Assembly (NCBI GenBank): GCA_029747015.1 | Contig: JAKOGI010000570.1 | Span: 322,501 to 386,500 of the forward strand | DNA from: Carnegiea gigantea | Taxonomy: Eukaryota > Streptophyta > Magnoliopsida > Caryophyllales > Cactaceae | Length of the DNA stretch: 64,000 nucleotides | Direction of reading: 5' to 3' | In this document: positions 34,477-46,879 of the stretch, piece by piece | How positions within the stretch are numbered: the stretch's first letter is position 1 | Layout of the letters: each line of letters opens with the position of its first letter | Position numbers and translations under genes: made by a program | Notes under the pieces: generated by a model | What the model was told of the DNA's origin: nothing | Databases searched by the model: none | What the model saw: only the letters and a program-made list of their open reading frames with translations

Positions 34477-35499
34477 GATTTAATTACTTTCATTAATTCA
34501 ATTTTGAAGTTATATTGAAATACCCAAGTTATGTACACCATTTAATTACTCAATTTCTATTACACATACTTTTACTTACTCAATTATGTGAGTAAGGATC
34601 ATTTACTATTCACATACCTACAATGACGTTTATGAAACAGAGTCGAGGCCTAATTATCGTTCACCATTTTGCATAAGTCTTATCAAGTCACAACATATTT
34701 ATCAAATCAAAAACATGTTTTGCAAGTGAGATTACAGTCAAAAGATCCTAGGTTCGTTCACTGTCTGTATCTTTAGAAACATGTATTTATCAAAATTATA
34801 ATGTTTTAGCAGGTACATCAATGAATCAGCTTATACAGTAATTTATCATTTAATTAGTGACCCCGCCAGTTATCATCATTCGCCCTCCAGTTACCCACGC
34901 AGCTTCAGGCTAGGTCCCCGATCGACTTGGCAAGTATACACCTATCCATATATCGTAACAGTGTAAAGGAGTTCACTATCAGATAACAATTAGGAATGCA
35001 ACTTTACATTCATCTCATTCACTGTTTTAACTTAAAATGAATTGCAAAGCGTAGGCCTAACCAATGTTTCAAGTTTTTTTTACGATACAGTAATATATGT
35101 ACTGAGCTTCGGCTCAATGTTCGAAGTGTAGTCATGTTTTGTTTTAGGCATGCCCATGATTTGCTTTATTCTACCAACCCAGTTGAAGAAATCGAAGGTC
35201 CAAGAACATCTGGATGGGTTCATAGTGATGGTTGTTCATATTATATGGAGACCATTGGATAAGCACTTCAGTAGACAGTGATGTAAGTTTATGGTGATGT
35301 AAACTTTAAGTTAGTTAGTAATTACTTGTACATGATTGGATGAAGTTTGAGGATGTGTATAAGTGACCCATGTTATATCCAGTCATGGTGTATAGAGCCT
35401 TGTCCTTCGGGGCAGCGATAACGCCCCATTCATTGGGTTTCTATAACAGAAATTATGGAGATGAACAGTGGCACAGGTATAGTGGGGGCGTTACAATTT

Positions 35500-35511
35500 T
35501 GGTATCAGAGC
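35500..35511 (+). other. LARD-like primer-binding site
   Basis: TGGTATCAGAGC, a perfect initiator-tRNA-Met-type site, 4 bases after the LTR end at 35495. Confidence 0.93.
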
Positions 35512-37874
35512 AGAATTATGAGTTAATTTTAATAGGATTATGAGGCACGAAGAGGTGGGATGGGAGGTTGATAAGATGGGTCAATGAGAGCTATTATAGC
35601 ATGGTCAGAGATTTGAGACCACGAAAATGGATGTTTACCCCTATCATGCTCATCTTTTACGTTTATATTGTCGATAGATCCTTCTGCAGTGCACAGGATG
35701 TTGCGTATTACTGTGACCACCCTTGTTTCTTTACCACATGTTAGGATGGCAGTCCTCTTGTATGACCTTTATTACAAGTTTCATAGCCACAGTTGTGGTC
35801 CATACCTCTGTAGACAGTTGTGGTCAGTACCTAAAGTTACCTCTTAGAGTTTGTTATTAACGTTATAGAGTTCATAGCCCTAATGGGTACATTCCAATGA
35901 TGTTTATTCAGATCATGATAATCTATGGGGAGTCCTCCTAAGATATATGAGCATACTTAACATTGGGGTATCATAAGGTGAAAGAGACGAACCCTTGTGT
36001 ACAATCCTAGTTTGACTATTCCGGTATTGGATTATGTATGCCTTCCCCAGACGAAGGAAGGATTTGATGAGGGATACATCAGGACAGAGAGTTAAGTGAA
36101 CTAGACCTTACCATAGTGAATATGTATGAGCACTTGGGCATGGGTTACCAAGCTAACAGGAGTGGAAGACTCCATGTTGTTATGTTTTAGCAAGCATATC
36201 AATGATTCCATAAAACCAATGTAGAGAGCATAACAACATTACAAGGAAACAAGGTGGGAAGTAAGTGAGATACTAAGGTGGTGGAACTATTCCAGTATTA
36301 AGAACAATGGAAGTAACTTCTAGAGTATTCAGTTTAACAGCAGTTTCCATGAAGGCATGTAGGATATAAGGGAAAGAACCTGAAGAAGTGATATATATGT
36401 ACACCTGTTACATGCACTTTGCTAATATGCACATCATACTCTTAAGGGATTTTTGGATATGTAGTACTTTAGTTGTGAGTTATTCAATAACCCAGTATCT
36501 GGTGATATAGAGAATCGGAGAAGTATGGAAGGTCATATCTTTTATTACTTGAATCTTGTATCCTTAACCATGCTTAGTTGCCAGCTTTCGCTATAGCATT
36601 CTCCATAGGAGACAGTGATACAAAGACCATTTGGAGAGCATATGGGATTAGATTGCTCAGTTCAGAAAGTACTAGTTTAGCTTAACTCATGACGTGGCTG
36701 CAAAGTTACAGAGCGAGTGGATCACGTGAGGTTCCAGTTTAGCCCAACACTTGGGTAACTTTTCTTATACGCAACTCAAACCAAACAATCATGATCATTT
36801 ACCTCACCAGTTATATAGTGGAGTCTATAATGATCCCCAGTGTGTGTGCTTGTGTAATTTGCAAGAATATTTGATCCTCTCTGGTTATAGTTCAGTGATT
36901 GTTGTGTTCATATTTCACTGTTGCATGTCTAACTCCTTGTTCCTATTCACTTATTGTTTGTAAAGCCTCCTGTCTTATGACCTCAATAGAGTTCAATAGA
37001 GCTAAAGATTTAAGGGTCATTGTGAGCTATAAGGTGCTTATGAGCTATGCTGGACCAGTTGAATAAGCTGTTGGCTATAAGTTAATATGTACGGATGCAT
37101 GTTTTTATTTATTTATGAGTTGTATTATATGTTCATTTCGCTTATTTGTTCAAATCTTGCAATTGTGTACTCCGTGTGTGTAAACCATTAAGTTATAAAC
37201 TCAGGAGTGTGGCCATTGAGCTATTGAAATGTTTCTTTCCATTTCAAGTATCTATTGTAAGGCTTAAAGCTTGGATTTGGTCAGTTGTAGGCTGAACTTT
37301 GTCCATTTTGTCCCAGGATTTAAGGGTTTCACTGAGGCACATTAGCATATTTGATGTCGAATACAGTGATGTTTAAAACCCAATGTGGGAATGCCTTTTA
37401 CGCCTTCCTAAGAGATTATTACATTGTCAAGTTACATATACCCCTCTAGATAGGGAAAATGCCTTGTGGGGCTATATCTTTGGGTCGAATCAATATGCGG
37501 TGGATATTACAATGAGTACTTATGTCTATTGATGATAGTTTTGTAGCTTATAGTATGTTACTCGATATTATATGGGTTGTATATAGTGTGACAAGTTATC
37601 ATGTAAAGGGAACATCTGTTTTTCTCACTAAGACCTTACATCGGCAATGCTCCTATTACATCTAGTCAATGACCTACCTTGCCCTAGCCGTTGGATTGTT
37701 CAGGGTATCATTTCATTGCTCATAGCACTCACTTGCTCTATAGTAGTTCTTTGTCTAGATCATTGCTTTAAGGGCCACATCTGACATCTAAACCATGCCA
37801 AGTATCACTTATCTTTTGCAAGAATGTTTTTCATATAGTATTTCTTGTAATGGTTGTCAATATTTCGATAGCAT

Positions 37875-38020
37875 TGACTGTTATCATCTTTTATTCGTTC
37901 TCCTAGGAGCGTACTCACGCATGTATCTTATATCTCTTTTATTCATTGTTAAATACCTATATCTCGTTCATTTATTGTTGAGAGCATGTTCACGCACATA
38001 CCTTATACTCCATTTATGCG
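37875..38020 (+). repeat. Diverged tandem duplication of about 75 bp
   Basis: ggagcgtactcacgcatgta...cttatatctcttttattcat and gagagcatgttcacgcacata...cttatactccatttatgcg follow each other with obvious but imperfect similarity. Confidence 0.55.
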
Positions 38021-38114
38021 TAATGATACGCTCGTATGGCTTGCTCTGAATTCATAAGGTGATTTATCTCTCATTGGTGTGGGTGATTTTTATAATCCTT
38101 TAACTCTCGTCATT

Positions 38115-38460
38115 TTGAACTTCAACTCCCACACATATATCTGACATGCTCATAAGTAAACTCCAGCTTTTCTATTCAATCTTATTACTGGACTTGAACT
38201 GGTTTCACATGAGCGAAGACATGTTTCTAATGTAACTTGTTCAATCTATTTACTTATCCATTACACTTTACCGATCCAATCTATTGATCTATTTATTACA
38301 CTTGCAATTCTCACACCTATATTTTATATCCTCATAAGTAAACTTCAGTAATCCTTATTTAATCCTATTACCGTACTTGACTTGGCTCCATATGAGCAAA
38401 GGCATGTTCCCACTACAACTTATTCAATCCATTTATCTATTCATTAGATCTTTCTTGCTC
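38115..38460 (+). repeat. Diverged tandem duplication of about 185 bp
   Basis: Two consecutive units share cacac.tata...ctcataagtaaactcca, then ttgactggtttcacatgagc / ttggctccatatgagcaaag, then a stretch of repeated caatctatttatc. They are clearly related with many substitutions. Confidence 0.65.
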
Positions 38461-40259
38461 AAGCTATCTTTATCCGTTGTACCTTGTTTATCAAATCTAT
38501 TTCTCTATTTATTGTATTTTGTTTGGCCACTCTCTCGATTGCATTTATCCTGTTAGTGGTATCTAGAAAGTCACCCTGTTGGAACTCAGTTGTTGGCCAT
38601 CTTGTTTTTAAATCATCAGCTAAACTCGAAGGTGACCAGACCATCTTTCTTCTTGGATAACTGCGTATTAGATCCCTTATAATCAATAATTATAAACCAT
38701 GATTCTTGTGGTATTATGTTTCAGAATTTTGGATACACTTGTGGTTATCTTTATTCTAACCACGCCATGATAATCTCTCCTTTATTAGCTTTTTCTAGTC
38801 TCGTTGTTCATTTCTTTTGTATGCGATGATTTGGTTGGCTAAGAATTTTGTCACTCTTATCCCTAACCATGGTCATTTCATTGCTCATTGTCGACCAGAA
38901 GCAGATCCTTGAGCAGTTTAATGACGAGGGGAGATCGCGTGATGCATTAGGAATATTAGATGAGGACATTTTGATAAGGGCATAATCTCAAATACTGCCT
39001 AATTATACTGGAGTGAGCCAAAAGAAATATTGAGTATAAGGTCAAAGCTAACCCAAACAAGCACTAAGAGGGAAAATTTAAGTATATGTTGAGGTGATAC
39101 AAGGTCGACAAAAGAGTTGTACTGGCAAAATAAGGAAATAACCAAAGTCTCATATGAGTTATGAAGTACTTCAAAAGGCTTTTCTAGTCAAAGTAGTAAG
39201 AGACTGACTATCTAAGGACAATTAAGGACTAGTTACATGGGGCCTTATGATTCATTAAAAGGTTAAATCCTGTAACTTATTGACTGCACCTACCTGTTGA
39301 ACCCGGACACATACATAACGTGTTTTATAGCTCGTAATAGTATCAGAGTACTTGTCAGGGTATACAACAGTTTTCATTAGTGGACAAGGTGATGAACCAG
39401 TAGTGAGCACATCCTCACTAGTAATAAGGTTCTTTTTCTTTCGAAGAGAATATCAATTTTGAACCAAAGTAATTGAGTTCATTGAAGCATCTAAAAATAT
39501 CAATGGATCCAACTCTTTTGAGTTTGAGACTGTAGTACTTTCGCAACCTAGGAGAACATTTGCATTTGCATGGAACTCCCAGCAGTCGATGTGGTGAAAA
39601 TACTAGTAGAGAAATTTGCATGAAACATCAAGGCAAAATGACGCAGACATTGACAACAAAATCATCTTTTGGGTCATGAAGATCTTCTTCAACATTCAAT
39701 GAGGTGACGTACATTAGAAGACTCTTGAAAACAGACTTTTAGAACTGACAGAAAAGCTATGCTGATTAAGAAGGAGATTCCTAAAGTTTCAGGTAGATAA
39801 TATGGTTTTTGAGAAAGCTCCACCAACTAAGGATATAAGAAGGTTAAACTACGAGCTGAATTGAGGCCAAGATCGATTAGACCATACAAGTTTATTAAAA
39901 GATTGAATCCTATAGGTTGTCGACTAGATCTGCTTATACAACTCAAACATGTGTGCAACGTGCTCCTTACCTCACAACACAGGCATTAAATTTCAGATCC
40001 TGACCATGCTCTCTTAACCAAACTCATTGCGGTCAATGAGGGTCTACTGTTTGAAGAGCACCTAGTTCAGATACTAAGTCGTAGGATTAATCAGCTACGC
40101 ATCAAGTAGATACCTTTAGTCAAACTACATTGGGCAAATCATACCTCTTCATAAGCCATGTGGCAAAATCGAGGATAAGATGCGAGCCAAGGTCACACAT
40201 CTATTTGAGATAAATTTGCATATTTTGTCAAAACTCATAAGTTTTGAAGACGAAACTCT

Positions 40260-40274
40260 TTAAGGGGAGAAGGC
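40260..40274 (+). other. LARD-like polypurine tract
   Basis: ttaaggggagaaggc directly precedes the 3' LTR start TGTAATAG; it would prime plus-strand DNA synthesis. Confidence 0.8.
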
Positions 40275-42734
40275 TGTAATAGCCCGACCCTAAATCATAT
40301 TTATTTATTTAATAAAGCCATATTATTAATTTTTTACGTTTATTTATCTCATTTAACCATCTCGGTTGGGAAAATTCATTTTGGGCCTTATTTTGACATT
40401 TGAGTTTCATTTATTGTAACAATTTTGGATGAATCAATATTAGGCCCCGATAAATATGATTAAGTGATAAATTATTTTTCATAATGTCACAAAAAATTAA
40501 TTTTTAACCATGCAAAAATTTGGGACCAAATTCATTAAGTTTGGCCCAATTCATTTGGGTCCGAATTGCGGCCCAACCCAAATTCATGAAGTTTAGCCCA
40601 ACTCATTTGGGCCCGAATTGCGGCCTGATTCGTTTTGGGCTCAAATTGTGACTCGAAAATTTTGGAGCAATTAAATTAAGTTAATCACCATCATTTGCAC
40701 TTAATTTTGACTAACAAAAAGCTACTTTTTCAAGCTTAAATATCAACCAAGAGAGAGAGATAAGCTCAAGAAAAAAAAAATATATCAACCAAGCTCCTCT
40801 TTTTCTCCTTCTCTTCTTTCCCCCAACGGCAGCCCCTGCTGTGGCTGCTACTGTTGCTGTTGTCGGCTCTACTGGCCACCGGCAACTAGCTCACCACCAC
40901 CTCAACCACCGGCTACCATCCCTTCTAACTCCCCCAACATCAAACATCATCTCCATCTTCTAGTGTCCAAGCTCAAAGTGAGTGAAATTCTAACTTTATC
41001 TTGATGTATTTTTGAGTTTCATTGATTGGTTAAGTTATGGATTATGTTTATATGAACCAAGTGATGGTTATTATGCAATTTTTATTGAGTTTAGTGGTGT
41101 CTAAAGTTGTGGATGATGAATTAGAAGTGTGATCAAATGAGTTGAATCATAAAAGTTGAATCCAAGCTTGCTTATTTCATTTGTTGTGATTTTGATATGG
41201 GTTATGTATACGAGGCCTTAAATGATCTTTTTATATCTAATTGTGGTAATTTAGAATAATTTCAAGTGAGGATTTATGTGAAGAAAGAGGACAAAACAAA
41301 AACAGTGAGGACTAAAAATGGCAGAAAACAGGGGTGACTTTGGGATTAAACTGGTAATGATTAATCCACTAAAAACTTATGATTTTTAGTGGATAGATAG
41401 GTCATGTGTTAGCTTTCAAATGCCTTTTGAATCGCCTTAATCTGAGTTGTGCGGACAAAGTTATGGCTGTTTTGTTAGAACTACACAGGTTTAACCAAAA
41501 ACTGACACACTTGTTTTCTAATCCCATTTTGGGAATTGTGGGAGTCATATTTTGTGTTGTAAATAATATTTTTTCGGGACTTCTTAATCTTTTCATATTG
41601 AGGTTTTAGGTCTCCATTTGAGGTCAAGGGTAAAAGTTATGAATTTTTGAAGTGAACTGACCTGCTTTGGTATAAATTGGGTTGTTATTGCAATTTTTGT
41701 GCAGCATATACTTAGAGGAAAATTCTGAAAATTTTACTGTAAATTGTCCATATTATTTTTGGAATTTTTTATAAGATTTTATGAATTTTGGTTGAGTATT
41801 TTGAGTTTGGTGATTTTTGAAAGTATTTTGAGTAATTATATAAAGAACAATAATAAAGATTGAGTAAGATTAATCATGCACTCATTTTGTATATTTTGGG
41901 TCAAGTAAGGTCATTTAAAGGAGAAATGAATAGTCATGGACTTTCATGGAATTTTTAACTTGATTAATGAGAAAGAAGAAGACAAATATACAATTTGGGA
42001 ACTTGTTTATGAGATTTGAATCAATTATGAATTCTACAAAGAAAATACCAAGTTTAGTGAGCTTAATAGCTTCTATTGAGTTCAATGACTCATTGAGGTG
42101 GATTTCTATATCTAATGAATTTATGAGTGAAATATGAAAAGTGGGGAGAATTTTTGACTCAGAAACCATATTTATCAAACCAAGTTATTGCAGTTTATGT
42201 TATTTTGAACTAAGATATATCTCTCTTGGTTTCAAACCTCTGTTATTTACTTAATTCAGAATGTATCAAATGTATTTATCAAACCAATCTAGTGTACTCA
42301 CTGTTATCTTGAACCAAGCTATACATCAGCGAGTCTTAAACCCATATCAGCAGCCTATTTCAGAAAAGGCCAAAACCACTCTCTCATTTGTCGCCATCAA
42401 GGCCTTTTTCTTTGTAATCTCATTTATCTCATTGTGGTCTATTTCACTTTTATTTACTTTATATCAGATTTAATTACTTTTATTAATTCAGTTTTGAAGT
42501 TATATTGAAATACCCAAATTATGTATACCATTTAGGGCATGTTCTTTTCGTGGGTCAATCCACATTTACCAACTTCAACCCACTTCAACTTACTTCAATT
42601 TACTTCAACCTATTTCAACCCACTTGAAAAAAAAAAATACCAACTTCAACGTACCTCAACCTACTTTAACCCACTTCAACCAACTTCAACGCATCCCCTT
42701 CATAATTTTAATAATTTGTAAAGTATCATATGGG

Positions 42735-42780
42735 ATTTAGAGCTGTTGCTTTCGTGAGTACATTGGGTGGGGAAAAGGGT
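42735..42780. repeat. Internal third copy of the foldback terminus
   Basis: agctgttgctttcgtgagta followed by cattgggtggggaaaaggg resembles the complement of the right terminus (gcctgttcttttcgtgggta, then aatagggtaggtaaaag). It indicates that the left arm carries an extra terminal block. Confidence 0.55.
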
Positions 42781-42959
42781 GAAGTCGGTTGAAGTAGGTT
42801 GAGGTAGGTTGAAGTTGGTCTTTCTTTTGGAGGTGGGTTGAAATAGATTGAACTAGATTGAATTGGGTTGATGTAGGTTGAAGTGCGTTGAATTTGGTAT
42901 ATTTTGTATGTGGTGGACTGAAGTGGGTTAAAATAATGAGAATGAAACTAATGTGTGAT

Positions 42960-43865
42960 AATTTATGAAGTTATCGAAATTTTGTGAAATTTTTGTTCAT
43001 TTTTTTTATTTTTTATTTTTTCTTTTTTCTTTTTTCTTTTTTCTTTTTTCTTTTTCTTTTTTCTTTTTTATTTTTTTATTTTTTATTTTTTATTTTTTAT
43101 TTATTTTTTATTATTTTTTATTTTTTATTTTGCATTTTGCATTTTTTACGTTGTTTGTTTTATTTTTTACTTTTTATTTTTTATTTTTTAATTTTAACTT
43201 TTATTTTTTGAATAAAAAATTAGAAATTCAAAATTAAAAAATAAAAATAAAAAGTAAAAAATAAAACAAACAACGTAAAAAATAAAAAATAAAAAATAAG
43301 AACCAAGAAATTTAAAAAATAAAAAATAAAAAATAAAAATGAGAAATAAGAAATAAGAAATAAAAAATAAGAAATAAAAATTAAAAAGTAAAAATAAAAA
43401 CTATGAATAACAAATAAAAAATAACAAATAACAAATAACAAATGAAAATGAAAATAAAAAAATAAAAAATAAAAAATAAAAAATAAAAAAATAAAAAATA
43501 AAAAAATGAAAAATGAAAAAATGAAAAAATGGAAAATAAAAAATGAAAAATGAAAAATAAAAAATGAAAAATGAAAAATGAAAAATACAAAAATAAAAAA
43601 TAAAAGATAAAAAATAAAAAATAAAAAAATAAAAAATGGAAAAATGAAAAATGAAAAATGAAAAAATAAAAAATTAAAAAATTAAAAAAGAGAAAAATTA
43701 AAAATTAAAAATTAAAAAATTAAAAATTAAAAATCCAAAATCAAAAATCAAAAATAAAAAGTAAAAAATCAAGAATAAAAAATAAAAAATAAAAAATAAA
43801 AAATAAAAAAGAATAAACAAAAATTTCACAAAATTTCGATAACTTTATAAATTATCACACGTTAG
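42960..43865. repeat. Long A/T palindrome at the foldback centre
   Basis: tgaagttatcgaaattttgt (42966) mirrors acaaaatttcgataacttta (43832), and ttttacgttgtttgttttat (43145) mirrors ataaaacaaacaacgtaaaa (43261). The left side is a T-rich (TTTTTA/TTTTTC)n run and the right side a longer A-rich (AAAAAT)n run. The axis is near 43212. Open frames here are low-complexity artefacts rich in F, Y and L. Confidence 0.88.
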
Positions 43866-45050
43866 TTACATTCTTATTATTTTAACCCACTTTAACCCAC
43901 CATATAAAAATATACCAACTTCAACCCACTTCAACCAATATCAATCCACTTCAACCTACTTCAACCTATTTCAACCCACCTCAAAAAAAAATACCAAGTT
44001 CAACCTACCTCAACCCACCTCAACCTACTTTAACCTGCTTCACTCTTTTACCTACCCTATTTACCCACGAAAAGAACAGGCCCTTAGTTACTCAATTTCT
44101 GTTACACAGACTTTTACATACTCAATTATATGAGTAAGGATTGTTTATTGACTCACAATGACATTTATGAAATAGAGTTGAAGCCTAGTTATCGTTCCCT
44201 ATTATGCAAAAGTCTTATCCAGTCAGAACATATTTATCAAATCAAAAACATGTTTTGCAAGTGAGATTACATTCAAAAGATCTCAAGTACTTTCATTGTC
44301 TGTATCTTTAGAAATCAACACGTATTTATCAAAATTATAATGTTTTGGTAAGTACATCAATGAATCAGTTTATACAGTAATTTATCATTTAATTAGCGAC
44401 CATGCCAGTTATCATCTATAGGGTATTCGCCCTCCATTTACCTGCGCGGCTTTAGGCCAGGTCCCTGATCGGCTTGACAGGTGTACACCTATCCATAGAT
44501 CGTAACAGTATGAAGGGGTTTACTATCAGATAATAACTAGCAATCTAGCTTTACATTCATCTTATTCACTATTTTTACTTAAAATGAATTACAAAGCGGA
44601 GGCCCAACCAATGTTTCAAGGTTATTTTACAATACAGTAATATATGTGTTGAGCTTCGATTCACCATTCGAAATGTTTTCATGTTTTATTTTAAGCATGC
44701 CCATGATTTGCTTTATTCTACCAAGCCAGCTGAAGAAATCGAAGGTCCAAGGACATCTGGATGGGTTCATAGTGGTGGTTGTTCATATTATATGGAGACC
44801 ATTGGATAAACACTTCAGTAGACAGTGATGTAAGCTTATGGTGATGTAAACTTTAAGTTAGTTAGTATTACTTGTATATGATTGGATGAAGTTTGAGGAT
44901 GTGTATAAGTGATCCATGTTATATCCAGTCATGGTGTATAGTGCCTTGTCCTCGGGACAGCGGCAATGCCCCATTCATTGGGTTTATCAGTTGTGACAGA
45001 AATTATGGAGATGAACAGTGACACAGGTATAGTGGGAGCGTTACATTTGT

Positions 45051-46290
45051 TCCTAAGATCTCCATGATACGGGAGATCCGCCCATAGTCACGAAATAACC
45101 TGTGATAGAGTGCCTAGTAAGTGGACAAGCTCCCTAGTCATCATCACAATATACATGTACTTGAAGATTACTATCGGCCCATAGCATAATACCATGACCA
45201 GCTGTAGCTTTCAGATATCATAAAACTCGACGAGCTGTATCCATATGCTCTGCCTTCGAAATTTGCATAAACTGAGACAAAATGTAAACTACATAACTAT
45301 GCATGAGTAACAACAAGGTAAATAAGACGATCGACCAACCGTCAATATCTTCCTAGATCATCAACATTCTCTTGTTTAGCCAAAGCTAATTTATGATTCT
45401 CTCCAATAGGAAAGTCCATTGGTTTGCTGCCCAAGAGGCCACATTCATCCACTATTTTAAGGGCATACTTGCGCTGACATAAAAAATTAAAAAAAAAAAA
45501 CAAGTGGTCCTCTCACCACGTCAATGCCCAGGAAGTACTTGAGGGGTCCAAGTTCTTTAATGCAAAATCATGAATTAAGATACTCATTGAACTCTTGACA
45601 AGCCTGAGAATCATTGCCAGCAAGTATACTATCATTCACATAATCCAATAAAGCAAAAAAAATCTGCCTTTTGCGATAAGTAAAGAGAGAATAATAAGCA
45701 CATGATGATATGACAAACCCATACTCTCCTAACTTAGAAGACTATTGTCGGGGTACTTAGTGCAATCTATATAGGGGCTTATAAAATCTGCAGACGTTGT
45801 TTGGTGAGGCAGCAGTAAAACTAGGTGGCAAGCGCATGTAGACTTCTTTGTCCAGATCTCCATGCAAGAAGACATTATTGACATCCACTAATGCAACTCC
45901 TAACCCTGTACAACAGTAACAAACAGACAAGTCTGCACATTAGTCATCTTGGCCACCGGCACAAAGGTCTCATTGAAATCAAAACCTTCTAATTAATGAA
46001 CGTAGTGAACAACAAGTCGAGCCTTGATTCTTATAATTGTACTGTCATGCATGTACTTTGCCTTATAAACCCATTTGCAATTGATGGACTTCTTCAATTC
46101 CCTGGTGGAAGATTCTTAATGATCCATGTTTGGTTTTCTTCTAGAGCCCATATTTCTTCTCGCATAGCCTTACGCCATCATAGGTCTTTTGCAGCTTCAT
46201 GGTAATACTTGGGCGCAAGAATTTTGGTAACAGCAGCTAGAAATGCTCTGTGAATATTAGAGAATTTATTACATGTGATATAATTAACTA
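45051..46290 (-). pseudogene. Copia A right copy: reverse transcriptase and RNase H start
   Basis: The complement carries the same blocks as the left copy: cattcctaactaatgtgcagac-type RT N-terminus around 45950, a MDVNNVFLHGDLDKEVYM-like block near 45850, the Y-V-x-D region near 45640, and the RNase H start (CDDD..GSLSTY-like, LHTRS) near 45120. It ends at taggaaca (about 45051), which rejoins 25173 after the LARD-like element is removed. Many stops. Confidence 0.78.
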
Positions 46291-46292
46291 TT

Positions 46293-46412
46293 CAAATTCT
46301 TATATGAGACGGTCTCATGGTAATTTATCGTGAGACTGCCTATGCGGTAAAATATTTTTCTTTTAAATTTAGAAAGCGATTAATTAGTGTGTGAAACGTC
46401 TCACAGTATAAG
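46293..46412. mobile_element. MITE-like insertion, second copy
   Basis: cttatatgagacggtctcat at one end and gtgaaacgtctcacagtata at the other mirror 4121-4243 in the left copia A copy at the same position. Confidence 0.55.
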
Positions 46413-46879
46413 CCATTGTAGTAGAGTGTCTTGGGGAGGAAGGTCGTGAGTATGAGCACCATAACACACATAATCCATTAGATGTCAACGAGTTCAGCCC
46501 TTTTTGTTCACCTCCTAGTTATAGGTTGAACTGAGCCTCGTAAGTCTTGGCAGTCAGAGCATCTGGCCCATCTGCTCTCCCCCTTGCTTTCTATTGCGTG
46601 TCTTCTCTATAAAAAAAAATGGTCTACCTGGGCTCTCCTTGGCTTCCTGTTGTATGGTTTCCCTATTAGAAAATGGCCTAACATGATCCTAGGTCAAATC
46701 AGCATGTAACCCAATCAACCTAGCAGGCAAATTAAGAAACACAGACAAGCCTACTTTCGGGCTTATCAGGCCAATGTGGGCGTCCTCATCAAAATGAATC
46801 ACGTCACAAGCTGTTTCTTATGAATTTTCACACACACCCAAAGTTGTTGATCCATCCGCATCCACCAAATTTCTTAACA

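Larger units (their letters stand above)
32049..35495 (+). repeat. LARD-like 5' LTR, main part
   Basis: From ctaaatcacgtttatttatt (32054, after the duplicated caacc) to ...GTGGGGGCGTTACA (35495) it parallels the 3' LTR from 40290 to 45045. Both contain a pyrimidine tract followed by a GCTGCT-rich patch (32545-32640), possibly the transcript start region, and the same downstream phrases. It differs by a (TA)n expansion, a hAT MITE and many substitutions. The open frames at 33704-34231 have no domain and are only partly open in the sister LTR. Confidence 0.88.
35496..40274 (+). other. LARD-like interior, no recognised coding domain
   Basis: It starts with the primer site TGGTATCAGAGC (35500-35511) and ends with the purine-rich taaggggagaaggc directly before the 3' LTR. 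I looked for gag, retropepsin, RT (YxDD), RNase H and integrase motifs on both strands and recognised none. The longest open frames (such as 35538-35720, 36751-36963, 37795-38049) are short and featureless. The region contains several diverged internal duplications. It may be a conserved noncoding interior, as in LARDs, or sequence too decayed to read by eye. Confidence 0.65.
42535..44083. mobile_element. Composite foldback element with PIF/Harbinger-like ends, 1.55 kb
   Basis: Termini GGGCATGTTCTTTTCGTGGG and (complement of the right end) GGGCCTGTTCTTTTCGTGGG match at 19 of 20 bases. TTA flanks both sides (42532-42534, 44084-44086) and the 5' LTR has a single uninterrupted site (34540-34555). 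A 3-bp TWA-type duplication suits PIF/Harbinger. Inside are blocks of cttcaaccyacttcaacc: one + oriented (42556-42700), one - oriented (42775-42930) and one + oriented (43890-44040). These surround a long A/T palindrome (42960-43865). No transposase is present. Confidence 0.85.
25174..45045 (+). mobile_element. LARD-like LTR retrotransposon (19.9 kb with nested insertions)
   Basis: It starts TGTAATAGCCCAACC at 25174 and ends ...GTGGGAGCGTTACA at 45045. Flanks are gttgt (25169-25173) and tttgt (45046-45050), a 5-bp target duplication with one change. Removing it rejoins copia A RNase H in register with the left copy (5470-5500). Two long LTRs, a perfect primer-binding site (35500) and a polypurine tract (40260-40274) bracket a 4.78-kb interior in which I recognise no gag or pol domain. 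That combination matches the definition of large retrotransposon derivatives (LARDs), which rely on proteins from other elements. An extremely decayed autonomous gypsy is the alternative. Confidence 0.75.
40275..45045 (+). repeat. LARD-like 3' LTR (contains the foldback element)
   Basis: Runs from TGTAATAGCCCGACCC to GTGGGAGCGTTACA. Removing the 1549-bp foldback and its TTA duplication leaves about 3.2 kb. It aligns by eye with the 5' LTR throughout, for example the closing segments 35160-35495 and 44700-45045. Divergence between the LTRs is visibly higher than between the nested gypsy LTRs, consistent with an older insertion. Confidence 0.88.

Noticed and set aside
42965..43590. Phe/Tyr/Leu-rich frames that look like membrane proteins
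   Set aside because: They are translations of (TTTTTA)n and its complement inside the foldback palindrome.
42535..44083. Reading the foldback as a hAT element
   Set aside because: The target duplication is 3 bp (TTA), not 8 bp, and the ends start GGGC rather than CA(G/A).
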